Source of the DNA: JAPLDP01 sp964628285
GTDB lineage: Bacteria; Bacteroidota; Bacteroidia; Bacteroidales; JAGONC01
Length of the DNA stretch: 64,000 nt
NCBI GenBank assembly: GCA_964628285.1
Contig: CAZVNP010000001.1
Span: 62,001 to 126,000, forward strand
Direction of reading: 5' to 3'
Shown: in pieces, positions 27,201 through 35,288 of the stretch
How the letters are laid out: each line of letters begins with the position of its first letter
How positions within the stretch are numbered: the first letter of the stretch is position 1
The notes under the pieces: generated by a model
What the model was told of the DNA's origin: nothing
What the model saw: only the letters and a program-made list of their open reading frames with translations
Databases searched by the model: none
Made by a program: the position numbers and the translations under genes

Positions 27201-28393
27201 ATATGCGGGTATTCGATCAGCTCAAGCCATACCCTGATATTCTTGATGTGGTTCTCATTGACATTGATCTGCCAGTCGTCATTGATGAACACGATGCCGG
27301 GTGTCTGGAAACCGAAGTTGATGAGTCTGTTTTCAAAATAATTGACCAGTTTGCGGTCTTCCGTGTCATCCAGGTCGATAAGCTTCTTTCCGAGGGTCAG
27401 CAGGCAATCCAGCACCGAAGACGGATGCTCCTTGCGAAGCCCTTCTGATAATTCAAAAATACGATCCGAAAAGTCCTTCAGTTCCTGTTTGGGAATCTCA
27501 TCCATGGCGTTTCGCAGAAGCTTATTGATGTTCCATATCAGCCGTTCCCTCAGGTTTGTCATTCCCGGCAGGTGCAACAGGTAAAACGAATAATAGAATT
27601 TTTCGGTGAACGTATCGAATGTGTCAGTAAACTGGATATATTTTTCGGCAATATCCTCATAGGTGGGGACCGAATCGACCAGATCCTGCCACGTGGTGGC
27701 TCTCTCCAGGCCGAGAGTCAGGGAGATATAAAAGGATGAACCTACCGCGTTGATATCTTGAGCATAATCCCTTTTGAATACCGACCGTCTGCCGCTCAAC
27801 CATTTCTCTATCCTGGATGTTTCCTGCCAGAAAAGTATATTCTTGTTCAGAATCTGTTTGGTCAGTCTGAAAACTTCGTCGGAGAAAGAAGGTAATTCAG
27901 CTGTGACCGTCAGATGACGAATAAAGAATTTTGAGCTTTCAATAAAGCTTTCATTGTGATGATCGAGGTTTTTTTTGAAGATATTCAGGCTGGCTGCAAT
28001 GGAATGATGTAAAATTTTATCCTGTTTGCTCAATAATTCTGTGAACTCGATCAGGGTCTGAATGATCTGTATCCGTAAATCTTTTTTAATGTCCGAATTC
28101 AGGAGTTTATCCTGGATGCCGAGAATGATATCGAAAGCTTTCTCGGCATTTTCCAAGGCAAAATAAAACCAGAAGTCACCCAGGAAGATCTCCCTTAGTT
28201 GTTCCACAACGAATTGACGGTTCGAAAAAGGATGGGAATATTCAATCAGGCATTCTCTCGCTCTTTTATTGATGCCATAGTAGGATTGGGACAGGGAAAT
28301 AAAATACCTGTGCGATTCGGGAATCACGATATTTTTATATCTGGTTTGAGCCAGATTAGCTTCCAGTGCTTTCGATATAAAAGTATCTGCCAT
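24278..28393 (-). CDS. Large PPDK/PEP-synthase-like protein lacking the PEP-binding barrel
   Basis: A 1371-residue cytoplasmic protein. The C-terminal third resembles pyruvate phosphate dikinase. It has an ATP-grasp domain (about 880-1225) with SGFPVPPGFVLTT, LLSVRSGSAISMPGAMATF, TGVVFTQYP, CSQGEDIVSG, and IEFTFE...FILQTRDM. A swivelling phosphohistidine domain (about 1235-1345) follows with GGATSHAAV, where His1305 is the expected phospho-carrier. Only 66 residues follow that His, so the C-terminal PEP/pyruvate TIM barrel is absent. The first ~870 residues are mostly helical and match nothing I can name (CEHCHYKHSELLDLE may bind metal). Known relatives transfer phosphate from ATP via His to pyruvate, water, glucans or drugs; the acceptor here is unknown. 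It is annotated elsewhere simply as PEP/pyruvate-binding protein. A perfect -7 motif precedes it; lepA follows. Confidence 0.85.
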   Translation of the reverse strand: MADTFISKALEANLAQTRYKNIVIPESHRYFISLSQSYYGINKRARECLIEYSHPFSNRQFVVEQLREIFLGDFWFYFALENAEKAFDIILGIQDKLLNSDIKKDLRIQIIQTLIEFTELLSKQDKILHHSIAASLNIFKKNLDHHNESFIESSKFFIRHLTVTAELPSFSDEVFRLTKQILNKNILFWQETSRIEKWLSGRRSVFKRDYAQDINAVGSSFYISLTLGLERATTWQDLVDSVPTYEDIAEKYIQFTDTFDTFTEKFYYSFYLLHLPGMTNLRERLIWNINKLLRNAMDEIPKQELKDFSDRIFELSEGLRKEHPSSVLDCLLTLGKKLIDLDDTEDRKLVNYFENRLINFGFQTPGIVFINDDWQINVNENHIKNIRVWLELIEYPHMILEKLLSSLIVNLKLGGIFINDTDLFQRDITKILNSNIAPYYKRVKQLTKIFPVYFNEIGAEGDIRNATTSIDELSQRQDRLIHFLRKQVHTESNNTLIDLARKIFNFWYDRNLAALKPLLPTDVYESINLEGEWFAPVHQLLHRLCEHCHYKHSELLDLEEATFNKLMDQLPDDNQRDKDRIRLIRKLYFLLKEKYSFDTVDIISILNKYPFIDTREIEKFARALHNNDFEKSLKLIYSFMEKLKEIIFNPAPSEGWENIYHKRHIAIGIPSMYGVYRENKFEALGLTFRLEKVATRLVERVVDNINLDYISAKTLNRIYDILEYFREGLEFDGITSQGFNSNLRMLKFSLTSRSFSLEQYINIFQFLAEDVKKSIDKYFIKTYEYPLRVIIPQLFKTATTKDERSMAELLNRKSEEFYRDIIATAFLIQPLDNLISKVLHSLRNMSDHLPQPLINEVMSYNSDLVISPLYVETVDVDNQIFLGSKGYFLKKMALSGFPVPPGFVLTTELFRKRNAVANLPHINDEMERMVTEYTHRLEKITGKTYGDPKNPLLLSVRSGSAISMPGAMATFLNVGMNDSLTEELSKQPNYGWTSWDSYRRLLQCWGMANGIPRDVFDQTMQAYKKKYHVDQKANFEVAHMRQIAMAYKKVLTDNNIYFEKDVYKQLRQTIDYVFDSWSSERAQAYRQHLGIADEWGTAVVIQQMILGNMHKNSGTGVVFTQYPHDPKPGVDLYGDFTFCSQGEDIVSGLVHTLPISENQRKLSKMKKRSLQKTMPQTYNRILEIAVDLIENRGYPPQEIEFTFESENPEDVFILQTRDMDFQGSQKMNVFSIVPRDMHLIGRGIGIGGGALNGILAFDMDDLDTFLSHYPDQNHILVRPDTVPDDIAMVFKCDGLLTSKGGATSHAAVTAVRLGKVCVVNCADLLVNEKKKECSINGIKFKSGDKIAIDGYLGNIYKGNYPIELSEVISAI

Positions 28394-28413
28394 CGCTATG
28401 CCTGAAGAAATTA

Positions 28414-28421
28414 CAAAGTTA
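28414..28421 (-). promoter_or_regulatory. Candidate -7 element for the dikinase-like gene
   Basis: Minus-strand TAACTTTG, a full TAnnTTTG match, about 20 bases upstream of the ATG at 28393. A TTTG-like -33 at the normal spacing is not evident. Confidence 0.4.
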
Positions 28422-28615
28422 CATCAAACTGGCAAAAAGTAAGAGGTGTTTTTATTCATCCTGACCTTTAGTTCCATTGATGTCGGATCTGTCACCGCGA
28501 TTATTATGAACAAATCCATTCACATTTTGTTGTTATCAGTGCTATAATTGGACGTTTACTCATATTTTTACTGCTTTTTTTCATTCAGGATACATAAATC
28601 GAAAATTTTATTACC

Positions 28616-29617
28616 ATGACCAAGATTAAAGTTGCAATCAACGGCTTTGGACGTATTGGCCGTAATGTTTTGAAGATCGCCTTTGAAAGGGATAACATCA
28701 TGATCATTGGCATTAATGATCTGACCAACACCAAGACCCTGGCCCATTTGCTGAAATACGACTCCACCCAGGGTAAATTCAACGGAACTGTTGAGTGCGA
28801 TGATACCAATATCATTGTGAATGGACAGAAAATCCCTGTGACGGCAGAAAGGAATCCCATCAGCATACCCTGGACAGAGGGGCCTGATGTTGTGATTGAG
28901 GCAACGGGTCTTTTCCGCAATAAGGAAAGTGCCAAGGGGGGCTACGGTGATCATTTGAAAAACGGTGCTAAAAAAGTCATTTTGACGGTACCTGCCAAAG
29001 ATGATATCGATAACACGATCGTATTGGGTGTCAACGACAGTGATCTGAAGGACTCGGATTTATGCATCTCGAATGCCTCCTGCACAACTAATTGCCTGGC
29101 ACCTATTGCCAAAGTCCTGAACGACCGTTTTGGCATTGAAAGTGGCTTCATGACCACCATTCATTCCTATACCAACGACCAGCGTATTCTGGATGCGCCC
29201 CATGCCGATCTGAGACGAGCGCGGTCGTGTGCTCTTTCGCAGATACCGACGACCACGGGTGCCGCCAGGGCCGTGGGATTGGTGATACCGGAGCTGAAAG
29301 GCAAACTTGACGGGCTGGCGATACGTGTTCCTACACCCACGGGATCGGTGGTCGACCTGGTTGCCACCCTGAAGGTGGAAACCACTAAGGAAGAAGTAAA
29401 CAAGGCCATGAAGGAAGCTGCCGCAGGACCTATGAAAGGGATACTCGAATACACGGAAGATCCCATTGTCTCGGTCGACGTGGTTCACAATCCTCATTCT
29501 TCGGTGTTCGATTCCATCAGCACCATGGTTATGGGAAAAACGGTGAAAGTGCTTGCATGGTATGACAATGAGTGGGGTTATTCCAGCCGCGTGGTCGATC
29601 TGGTTGAAAAACTGTAA
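28616..29617 (+). CDS. gapA: Glyceraldehyde-3-phosphate dehydrogenase, type I
   Basis: Glycolytic/gluconeogenic enzyme that oxidises glyceraldehyde-3-phosphate with NAD and phosphate. The 333-residue protein starts with the Rossmann motif INGFGRIGRNVLKIA. It has the catalytic cysteine in SNASCTTNCLAPIAKVL (about residue 155), the His in TTIHSYTNDQ, and the C-terminal WYDNEWGYSSRVVDL motif. Cofactor-specificity residues after the second strand (GINDLTN) fit NAD use. It stands alone, divergent from the dikinase-like gene (222 bases apart) and convergent with the T9SS cargo gene (24 bases). Confidence 0.97.
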   Translation: MTKIKVAINGFGRIGRNVLKIAFERDNIMIIGINDLTNTKTLAHLLKYDSTQGKFNGTVECDDTNIIVNGQKIPVTAERNPISIPWTEGPDVVIEATGLFRNKESAKGGYGDHLKNGAKKVILTVPAKDDIDNTIVLGVNDSDLKDSDLCISNASCTTNCLAPIAKVLNDRFGIESGFMTTIHSYTNDQRILDAPHADLRRARSCALSQIPTTTGAARAVGLVIPELKGKLDGLAIRVPTPTGSVVDLVATLKVETTKEEVNKAMKEAAAGPMKGILEYTEDPIVSVDVVHNPHSSVFDSISTMVMGKTVKVLAWYDNEWGYSSRVVDLVEKL

Positions 29618-29641
29618 CCGGACCCTGCCGGGATTTGGCGT

Positions 29642-32239
29642 TTATTTCAGGATATAAAGCACACCCTGCAGGGATCTTTTCTGTAAACCCTCCAGCGTTA
29701 TTTCATAGACATCGCAGGTATAGAAATAAGCACCGTCACTGCAAGGCCTGTTGGTGTTTTTATCCTTTCCGTCCCAGCGTATGGTCGGATCGTGGGTTTG
29801 AAATACAACAGTACCCCAGCGGTTAAACACTTTTAGATCAATGTTCTGGACCGAAGTATAAGGGTACGGAACTAAATAATCATTGTATCCGTCGCCATTG
29901 GGTGTGAAGGCATTGGGCAGGGCATAACGCGGGCAACTGTCGATGCTGACGCAGACCACATTGCTGAAATCGCTCTGATTACTTACGGTGTCAAGGGCCG
30001 TGACCGCATAACAGCCCGAGATGGACGGCAGGTTGGCATGCAGGAAGGTCGTATCATCAGCATTGGGGATGGAGTCAAGGATAATGAAATCATTGACGAG
30101 GGTAGGTGTGAAATAAATGAAATAACGTTCCGCATCATGAGAGCAAAAGTGATTGGGATTGGTCCACCTCAGGAAATTTGACACCTGATCACAGTCGGTC
30201 TCGACAGTCAATGTGGGGGGACACGGCGGCACATTGTCAATGGGTGTGCCACAGGCTACCTGTGAGCTGTTAAGGAGAGGATCAATGATACCCGGCGATG
30301 AATAATGGCCGGTAGCCTCAATATAATAACAGTAATTGACGCCATTGATCAACCCGGAGTCATTGTAATGCGTGTCAGGGCTGGCTCCTATGGAATCGAA
30401 GGCCTGTGTGACCTCATTGCGTCTGTATACGGTATAATATTCGTTTTGCCAGGGAACCTGTTCCTGCCATGACAGCTTTAACTCATTATCGGTTGGGGTA
30501 ACAGACAGGAAGATAGAGGAGGCCGGTTGAGCAAATCCGATTAAAAAGCGGTTGCCGGGCGTGTCATTATACAGATCGATACGGTACGTGTAAGGTATAT
30601 CCAAGGTGTTAAGGCCCGTATCGGTGAAAATAGTATCGTTCAGGTCAGGGAGTGAATCGATGAGGATGAAATTGGTCCCTGTAAGGCCTTCGGAGCGGTA
30701 GATCAGATATTTATATGGACCCGGAGCGAGGAGGGTGTCCAATTCAGTGGGTTTGGACCACGCAGTATAGATGCTGCCGTTGCTTTTATCGGTTGATGTG
30801 ATGCTCACGTTGGTGATGATGGGGACATCTTTTTTCAGTGAGGCACACAGTTCATTGGAGGCATAACTCTCGGCACCGTCGGCAAAAAGAGCGATGATGC
30901 GATAGCAATAACTGATGCCATGTATCAGCCCGTTGCCATAATTATCATCGGTGAAGGTTGTAGTGGTTCTGGGACTCACCTCGCCTATGGGCACATAGCC
31001 CGTATAGGCCGGTAATCCGGTGACACAGTAACCAAGTGTATCGTTAAACGATCCAAAACGTTTGTATACGCGGTAGCCTGTGGCGTTCTCGCAGGAGCTT
31101 TCATTCCACAGCAGCTTGATGGTATTACCCAACGGGGTGACCGATATCAGTTCGGGTGCCGGCGCATTAACAGTGATGGCGACCGTTTTGATATCGATCA
31201 GTTTTATGGGATAACCGTTATCGGTCACCTTAAAAAAGACCTGATAGGGTTGTTGCTGAACGTGGGCACAAACCGTCGACCAGGTAAAGGTGGAGGTCAC
31301 GGTTCCTGAACCTGTCACAGGCTGTTCAAAGACAGCGGGATGATTATCCATGATCAGTGGCCCTCCCGTAGCTGTCAGCGTAATGTCGTCATTATCAGGA
31401 TCTGTCGCCGTCACATCAAATGATATCGTGGAACCTGCCACCACACATGTATCCTGAATGGGCATAATCTGGGGTGGGCGATTGTTACAGGCTGCGATAT
31501 GAATCTGGATGTCACGTGTCACGGAGCTGATCTTGATGCCATGACGCCATTCTTCAATGAGCATGGCCAGGTTGTATTCCCCTGCCAATGTGGGGCTGTC
31601 CCAGACAATATCACCCGTCACCGGATTAATGGACAGGTTGCCATGGGGATGGTTGGGGTCGGCTACATTGGGATAGACAAAACCGGGGATGACCTGACCA
31701 TAGGCTCCCTTACACTCTATAAAACGGTAGGAGATACTGTCGCCATCCATATCATAGGCTCCGGGATTGTGCAAATAGGGGTAACCCACGCAACCATCAT
31801 CAAGAGGGGGGTTAAGCAGGACAGGCGAATCATTGGGACCCAGAAAAGGATTAAGGACAATAGTGGTTTCAATATAAAAGGGAACATTCACCGAGTTGGG
31901 AATATTAATGATGCCGTAGTTACGGTTAGGGTCTTCCAGTGACACGATGTAGGTCGAATACCCGCTAAAGGTATGCTCGCCGATGTAAACATTGCGGCGT
32001 ATGTCGTTTGGCAGATCCACTTTTTCGACTCTGGGCAAAATGCTGGAGGTGCCGTCACCCCATTGAAGTTCGAGCTCAGGCCGGTCGGCAGGACTGGGCG
32101 CATAGGTATAGGTGAGGATCTGGAACTGATACGTCAGACCGCTGATGTGCTTAAACGTTATTTCTCCTGCTCTTTCGTGAGTGGCATAGGCAAATAGTGA
32201 CCAGAGTAATAAACAGGTTATTGCGGACGCTTTTCTCAT
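29642..32239 (-). CDS. T9SS-sorted surface protein with gliding-motility-type C-terminal domain
   Basis: Exported 865-residue protein. A signal peptide (about 1-19) is followed by an N-terminal beta-rich region including an FNDNxPV-like segment and a cadherin/Ig-like part (IQDTCVVAGSTISFDVTATDPDND). Several fibronectin-III-like repeats follow (about 345-760). The end carries the type-B sorting domain: PNAFTPNGDGYNDYLVPYP, FNRWGTVVFQ, WDGKD, and a terminal VLYILK. Such domains direct transport by the type IX secretion system and attachment to the surface. The repeats suggest adhesion or binding. It is likely monocistronic, with a perfect -7 motif upstream. The substrate or partner is unknown. 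Confidence 0.88.
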   Translation of the reverse strand: MRKASAITCLLLWSLFAYATHERAGEITFKHISGLTYQFQILTYTYAPSPADRPELELQWGDGTSSILPRVEKVDLPNDIRRNVYIGEHTFSGYSTYIVSLEDPNRNYGIINIPNSVNVPFYIETTIVLNPFLGPNDSPVLLNPPLDDGCVGYPYLHNPGAYDMDGDSISYRFIECKGAYGQVIPGFVYPNVADPNHPHGNLSINPVTGDIVWDSPTLAGEYNLAMLIEEWRHGIKISSVTRDIQIHIAACNNRPPQIMPIQDTCVVAGSTISFDVTATDPDNDDITLTATGGPLIMDNHPAVFEQPVTGSGTVTSTFTWSTVCAHVQQQPYQVFFKVTDNGYPIKLIDIKTVAITVNAPAPELISVTPLGNTIKLLWNESSCENATGYRVYKRFGSFNDTLGYCVTGLPAYTGYVPIGEVSPRTTTTFTDDNYGNGLIHGISYCYRIIALFADGAESYASNELCASLKKDVPIITNVSITSTDKSNGSIYTAWSKPTELDTLLAPGPYKYLIYRSEGLTGTNFILIDSLPDLNDTIFTDTGLNTLDIPYTYRIDLYNDTPGNRFLIGFAQPASSIFLSVTPTDNELKLSWQEQVPWQNEYYTVYRRNEVTQAFDSIGASPDTHYNDSGLINGVNYCYYIEATGHYSSPGIIDPLLNSSQVACGTPIDNVPPCPPTLTVETDCDQVSNFLRWTNPNHFCSHDAERYFIYFTPTLVNDFIILDSIPNADDTTFLHANLPSISGCYAVTALDTVSNQSDFSNVVCVSIDSCPRYALPNAFTPNGDGYNDYLVPYPYTSVQNIDLKVFNRWGTVVFQTHDPTIRWDGKDKNTNRPCSDGAYFYTCDVYEITLEGLQKRSLQGVLYILK

Positions 32240-32286
32240 TGCAGGTTATTAACGGGAAAATGCAGCTAAAAGTTATTTGGGGGATA

Positions 32287-32321
32287 CAAATTTATCAAAT
32301 TAAAGCTAAAAACCTTACAAA
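32287..32321 (-). promoter_or_regulatory. Candidate promoter of the T9SS surface-protein gene
   Basis: Minus-strand TAAATTTG (32287-32294) matches TAnnTTTG. TTTG (32318-32321) lies 23 bases upstream, slightly longer than the usual -33/-7 spacing. The start would be near 32280, about 40 bases before the ATG. Confidence 0.4.
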
Positions 32322-32441
32322 AATCTGACCAAAGAATAACGTTACGGTATGCCATGATTTACAGGTATCAGGTTCAGGTGAACGGTGGTTGTGTCTCTAT
32401 GAATTAATAAGGTTTAACCCGATCATCTCATCAATTTTGAG

Positions 32442-32449
32442 TAATTTTG
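32442..32449 (+). promoter_or_regulatory. Candidate -7 element for rsh
   Basis: TAATTTTG, a full TAnnTTTG match, 18 bases upstream of the ATG at 32468. An AAGAGGAGAG purine stretch follows, so the leader would be only about 12-15 bases. No clear -33 TTTG at normal spacing. Confidence 0.4.
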
Positions 32450-32467
32450 TAAGAGGAGAGTCCGATC

Positions 32468-34717
32468 ATGTATCAGGTTGATTTAGAGAATGAGAAACAG
32501 CAGATCCTCAAGCGTTACCGGGATTTGTTGAGAGCCTGGCGGCCAGTGAACGGTTCGAAGGATAAAACCCTCATCCGTAGGGCGCTGGATTTTGCCGTTG
32601 AGGCTCATAAGGATATGCGCCGCAAGACCGGTGAGCCTTACATATACCACCCCCTGGAGGTGGCCCGCATTGTCGCCGGTGAGATAGGCCTGGGCGAGAC
32701 ATCCATCGTTTGCGCCTTGCTTCATGATGTGGTGGAAGATACCGATTACACCCTGGCCGATATCGAGATGCTCTTCGGTGAAAAGGTTGCTCGCATCATC
32801 GATGGTTTGACAAAAATACGCGGACTCTCCATAACACCCAGCACATCAGGACAGGCCGAAAATTTCAAGAAAATATTGCTGACCCTTTCCGATGATGTGA
32901 GGGTCATCCTTATCAAACTGGCCGACAGGCTGCATAATATGCGCACCCTTGAGGTGATGCCCCGTGAGAAACAGCTCAAGATAGCCTCCGAAACGGTTTT
33001 CCTGTTTGCCCCCCTGGCCCACCGCCTGGGTCTCTACGCCATTAAAAGCGAACTGGAAGACCTTGCCCTGAAATACACCGAACCTGAAATTTACAACACC
33101 CTGGCAGAAAAACTCAGGGAGACCGAGAAAGACAGGAATAAATTCATCAGTAAATTCATCCAACCCATCCGCAAGAAACTGACCAGCCAGAAGTTCAAAT
33201 TCGATATCCAGGGCCGCGTCAAATCCATTTATTCCATCTGGAAGAAAATGCGGGAAAAAGAGATACCTTTTGAGGATGTCTATGATCTGTTTGCCGTCAG
33301 GATTATTATCGATACGCCCTATGATTCGGAGAAAGTGGATTGCTGGACGGTTTACACTATTGTCACTGAGTGTTACAATCCTTTGCATAACCGTTTGCGT
33401 GACTGGATTTCAACGCCCAAGGCCAACGGCTATGAATCACTGCATACCACCGTGATGGGCCCCACCGGCCGCTGGGTTGAAGTGCAGATACGAACTAAAC
33501 GAATGAACGAAATTGCCGAAAGGGGTTATGCCGCTCACTGGAAGTACAAAAATGCAGGCCCCAACGTGTCGGCTGTGGATCTATGGCTGAACAAGATCAC
33601 AGAGTTGTTGCAGACCCCCGAATCCAATGCTCTGGATTTCCTGGACGATTTCAAGCTCAACCTGTTTACCGACGAGATCACGGTTTTTACTCCACGGGGC
33701 GAGATGAGGACGTTACCGTCCAATTCCACGGCTCTTGATTTTGCCTATAACATCCATACCGACATCGGAAACCAATGCATCGGTGCCAAGGTGAATCATA
33801 AGCTGGTCCCACTGAGCTATGTGTTGCGCAACGGCGACCAGGTGGAGATCATCACCTCCAAGAAACAGAAACCCAGGGAGGACTGGCTTCATTTTGTGGT
33901 GACCGCAAAGGCCCGCTCCAGGATCAAAGAGGCTGTCAAAGAAGACAAGAAAAAATATATCGACACGGGCAGGGATAAACTGCGGTCGTTTATGGACCAG
34001 CTCGGTATTGAATACAACAATACGAACCTGATGGTGATGCAGAATTATTTTAACATACCCAGTGTCATCGACCTGTTGTATAAAGTCGCCAGGGATGAAA
34101 TCGGCTTCAGGGAAATAAAGGGATGTTGTCAGGAGCATGACCGTAGTGGCTTGCTGGGATTACTTACCCGTCCTTTCATCAAGTCACGCCCCAATGAACC
34201 ACGATCACTGTCAGATACCATTGCCGAGCAGGTTTCCAAAAAACCCGAATCACTCCTGCTCAAAGATAATATGGAAAACATACATTACCGCATCGCCGAA
34301 TGTTGCAGCCCCATCCCAGGTGACGATGTCGTCGGATTCATGACCCTCCAAAACAATGAAATAGAGATACACAGGACTACATGCTATGTGGCCATACAGC
34401 TGATGACAAAATATGGCAACAGGATTGTCAAAGCCAAATGGAGAAATAAAGAAACCATCGAATTCCTTACGGGCATTAAAATCGCAGGGATCGACAGGAA
34501 AGGATTGATCAATGAAATCACCCAGGTTATTTCAGGTAAGCTTAATCTGAATATACGTTCGTTCCACCTTGAAACACATGACGGCATGTGGAATGCCATC
34601 ATCATGCTCTATGTCCACGACACCCAGAATGTCAGTGACCTGATCAAAAGGCTTAAAAGCCTTGATTCGGTCAATAAGGTGATCCGGATCAACCGGATGG
34701 ACGAAAAAATATCATGA
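32468..34717 (+). CDS. Bifunctional (p)ppGpp synthetase/hydrolase (RelA/SpoT, RSH)
   Basis: Makes and degrades the alarmone (p)ppGpp. The 749-residue protein has an HD hydrolase domain (about 40-190) with intact YHPLEVARIV and LLHDVVEDTDY metal-binding motifs. The synthetase domain (about 225-370) has GRVKSIYSIWKKM, YGxxSLH-like GYESLHTTVMG and VEVQIRT. A TGS domain (about 400-460, VFTPRGEMRTLP) and a C-terminal ACT domain (about 670-745) complete the RSH layout. Intact HD residues imply real hydrolase activity. It is the first gene of the rsh-fur-purA series. I leave the symbol blank because relA and spoT cannot be told apart in single-RSH genomes. Confidence 0.95.
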   Translation: MYQVDLENEKQQILKRYRDLLRAWRPVNGSKDKTLIRRALDFAVEAHKDMRRKTGEPYIYHPLEVARIVAGEIGLGETSIVCALLHDVVEDTDYTLADIEMLFGEKVARIIDGLTKIRGLSITPSTSGQAENFKKILLTLSDDVRVILIKLADRLHNMRTLEVMPREKQLKIASETVFLFAPLAHRLGLYAIKSELEDLALKYTEPEIYNTLAEKLRETEKDRNKFISKFIQPIRKKLTSQKFKFDIQGRVKSIYSIWKKMREKEIPFEDVYDLFAVRIIIDTPYDSEKVDCWTVYTIVTECYNPLHNRLRDWISTPKANGYESLHTTVMGPTGRWVEVQIRTKRMNEIAERGYAAHWKYKNAGPNVSAVDLWLNKITELLQTPESNALDFLDDFKLNLFTDEITVFTPRGEMRTLPSNSTALDFAYNIHTDIGNQCIGAKVNHKLVPLSYVLRNGDQVEIITSKKQKPREDWLHFVVTAKARSRIKEAVKEDKKKYIDTGRDKLRSFMDQLGIEYNNTNLMVMQNYFNIPSVIDLLYKVARDEIGFREIKGCCQEHDRSGLLGLLTRPFIKSRPNEPRSLSDTIAEQVSKKPESLLLKDNMENIHYRIAECCSPIPGDDVVGFMTLQNNEIEIHRTTCYVAIQLMTKYGNRIVKAKWRNKETIEFLTGIKIAGIDRKGLINEITQVISGKLNLNIRSFHLETHDGMWNAIIMLYVHDTQNVSDLIKRLKSLDSVNKVIRINRMDEKIS

Positions 34718-34812
34718 CAATTGAGTCGGTTTACCGGTACCATAGACAAATTATATTTATTTAAACTAAATCGTGATAAAAATTTTTATTATTTTCGGCA
34801 AAAATTTCGGTC

Positions 34813-35265
34813 ATGGCAGAGGACGAAAAAATTAATTTCGAAGCCGTCAAAAAAATATTTACGGATTATCTCGAGAGCCATGGACACAGAAAGACTCCCG
34901 AGAGGTATACCATCCTTAAAGAAATCTATTCCACTGACGGTCATTTCGATATCGAGAGCCTGTATATCAGGATGAAAAACAATAAATACAGGGTAAGCCG
35001 TGGCACTTTATACAATACGATTGAGCTTCTTCTCAACTGCAGGCTGGTAAAACGGCACCAGTTCGGAAATCATTCGGCACAGTTTGAAAAGTCGTATAAC
35101 TTACACCAGCACGATCATTTTATCAATACCGAGAACGGAGAAATTTGGGAGTTTTATGATCCGAGGATTCGGGACATCAGGGAATCGCTGGAACAGTCGC
35201 TTAAAGTGGAAGTGTCGCATTATGTTCTTACTTTCTACGGCAAACCTGTGTGTCAGACCAACTAA
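34813..35265 (+). CDS. Fur-family transcriptional regulator with degenerate structural zinc site
   Basis: Metal- or peroxide-responsive repressor family. The 150-residue protein has the winged helix (about 10-85) with HRKTPERYTILKEIY and the recognition helix around VSRGTLYNTIELL. The dimerisation domain has HQHDHFINTENGEIWEFYDP. Standard Fur/PerR proteins have Cys-x-x-Cys after the HDH segment and often a second CxxC near the end. Here that position is occupied by Asn-Thr-Glu-Asn and only one Cys remains near the C-terminus, so the structural Cys4 zinc site is missing. The regulatory His/Asp/Glu set seems retained. Placed between rsh and purA as in other Bacteroidota. The metal sensed is not predictable. 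Confidence 0.9.
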   Translation: MAEDEKINFEAVKKIFTDYLESHGHRKTPERYTILKEIYSTDGHFDIESLYIRMKNNKYRVSRGTLYNTIELLLNCRLVKRHQFGNHSAQFEKSYNLHQHDHFINTENGEIWEFYDPRIRDIRESLEQSLKVEVSHYVLTFYGKPVCQTN

Positions 35266-35288
35266 AGTAACCTTTTCAAATTTTTTTT

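Noticed and set aside
34741..34800. AT-rich region before fur as a Fur- or PerR-box autoregulatory site.
   Set aside because: No palindrome close enough to either consensus; only a near-consensus -7 (TATTTTCG) is visible.
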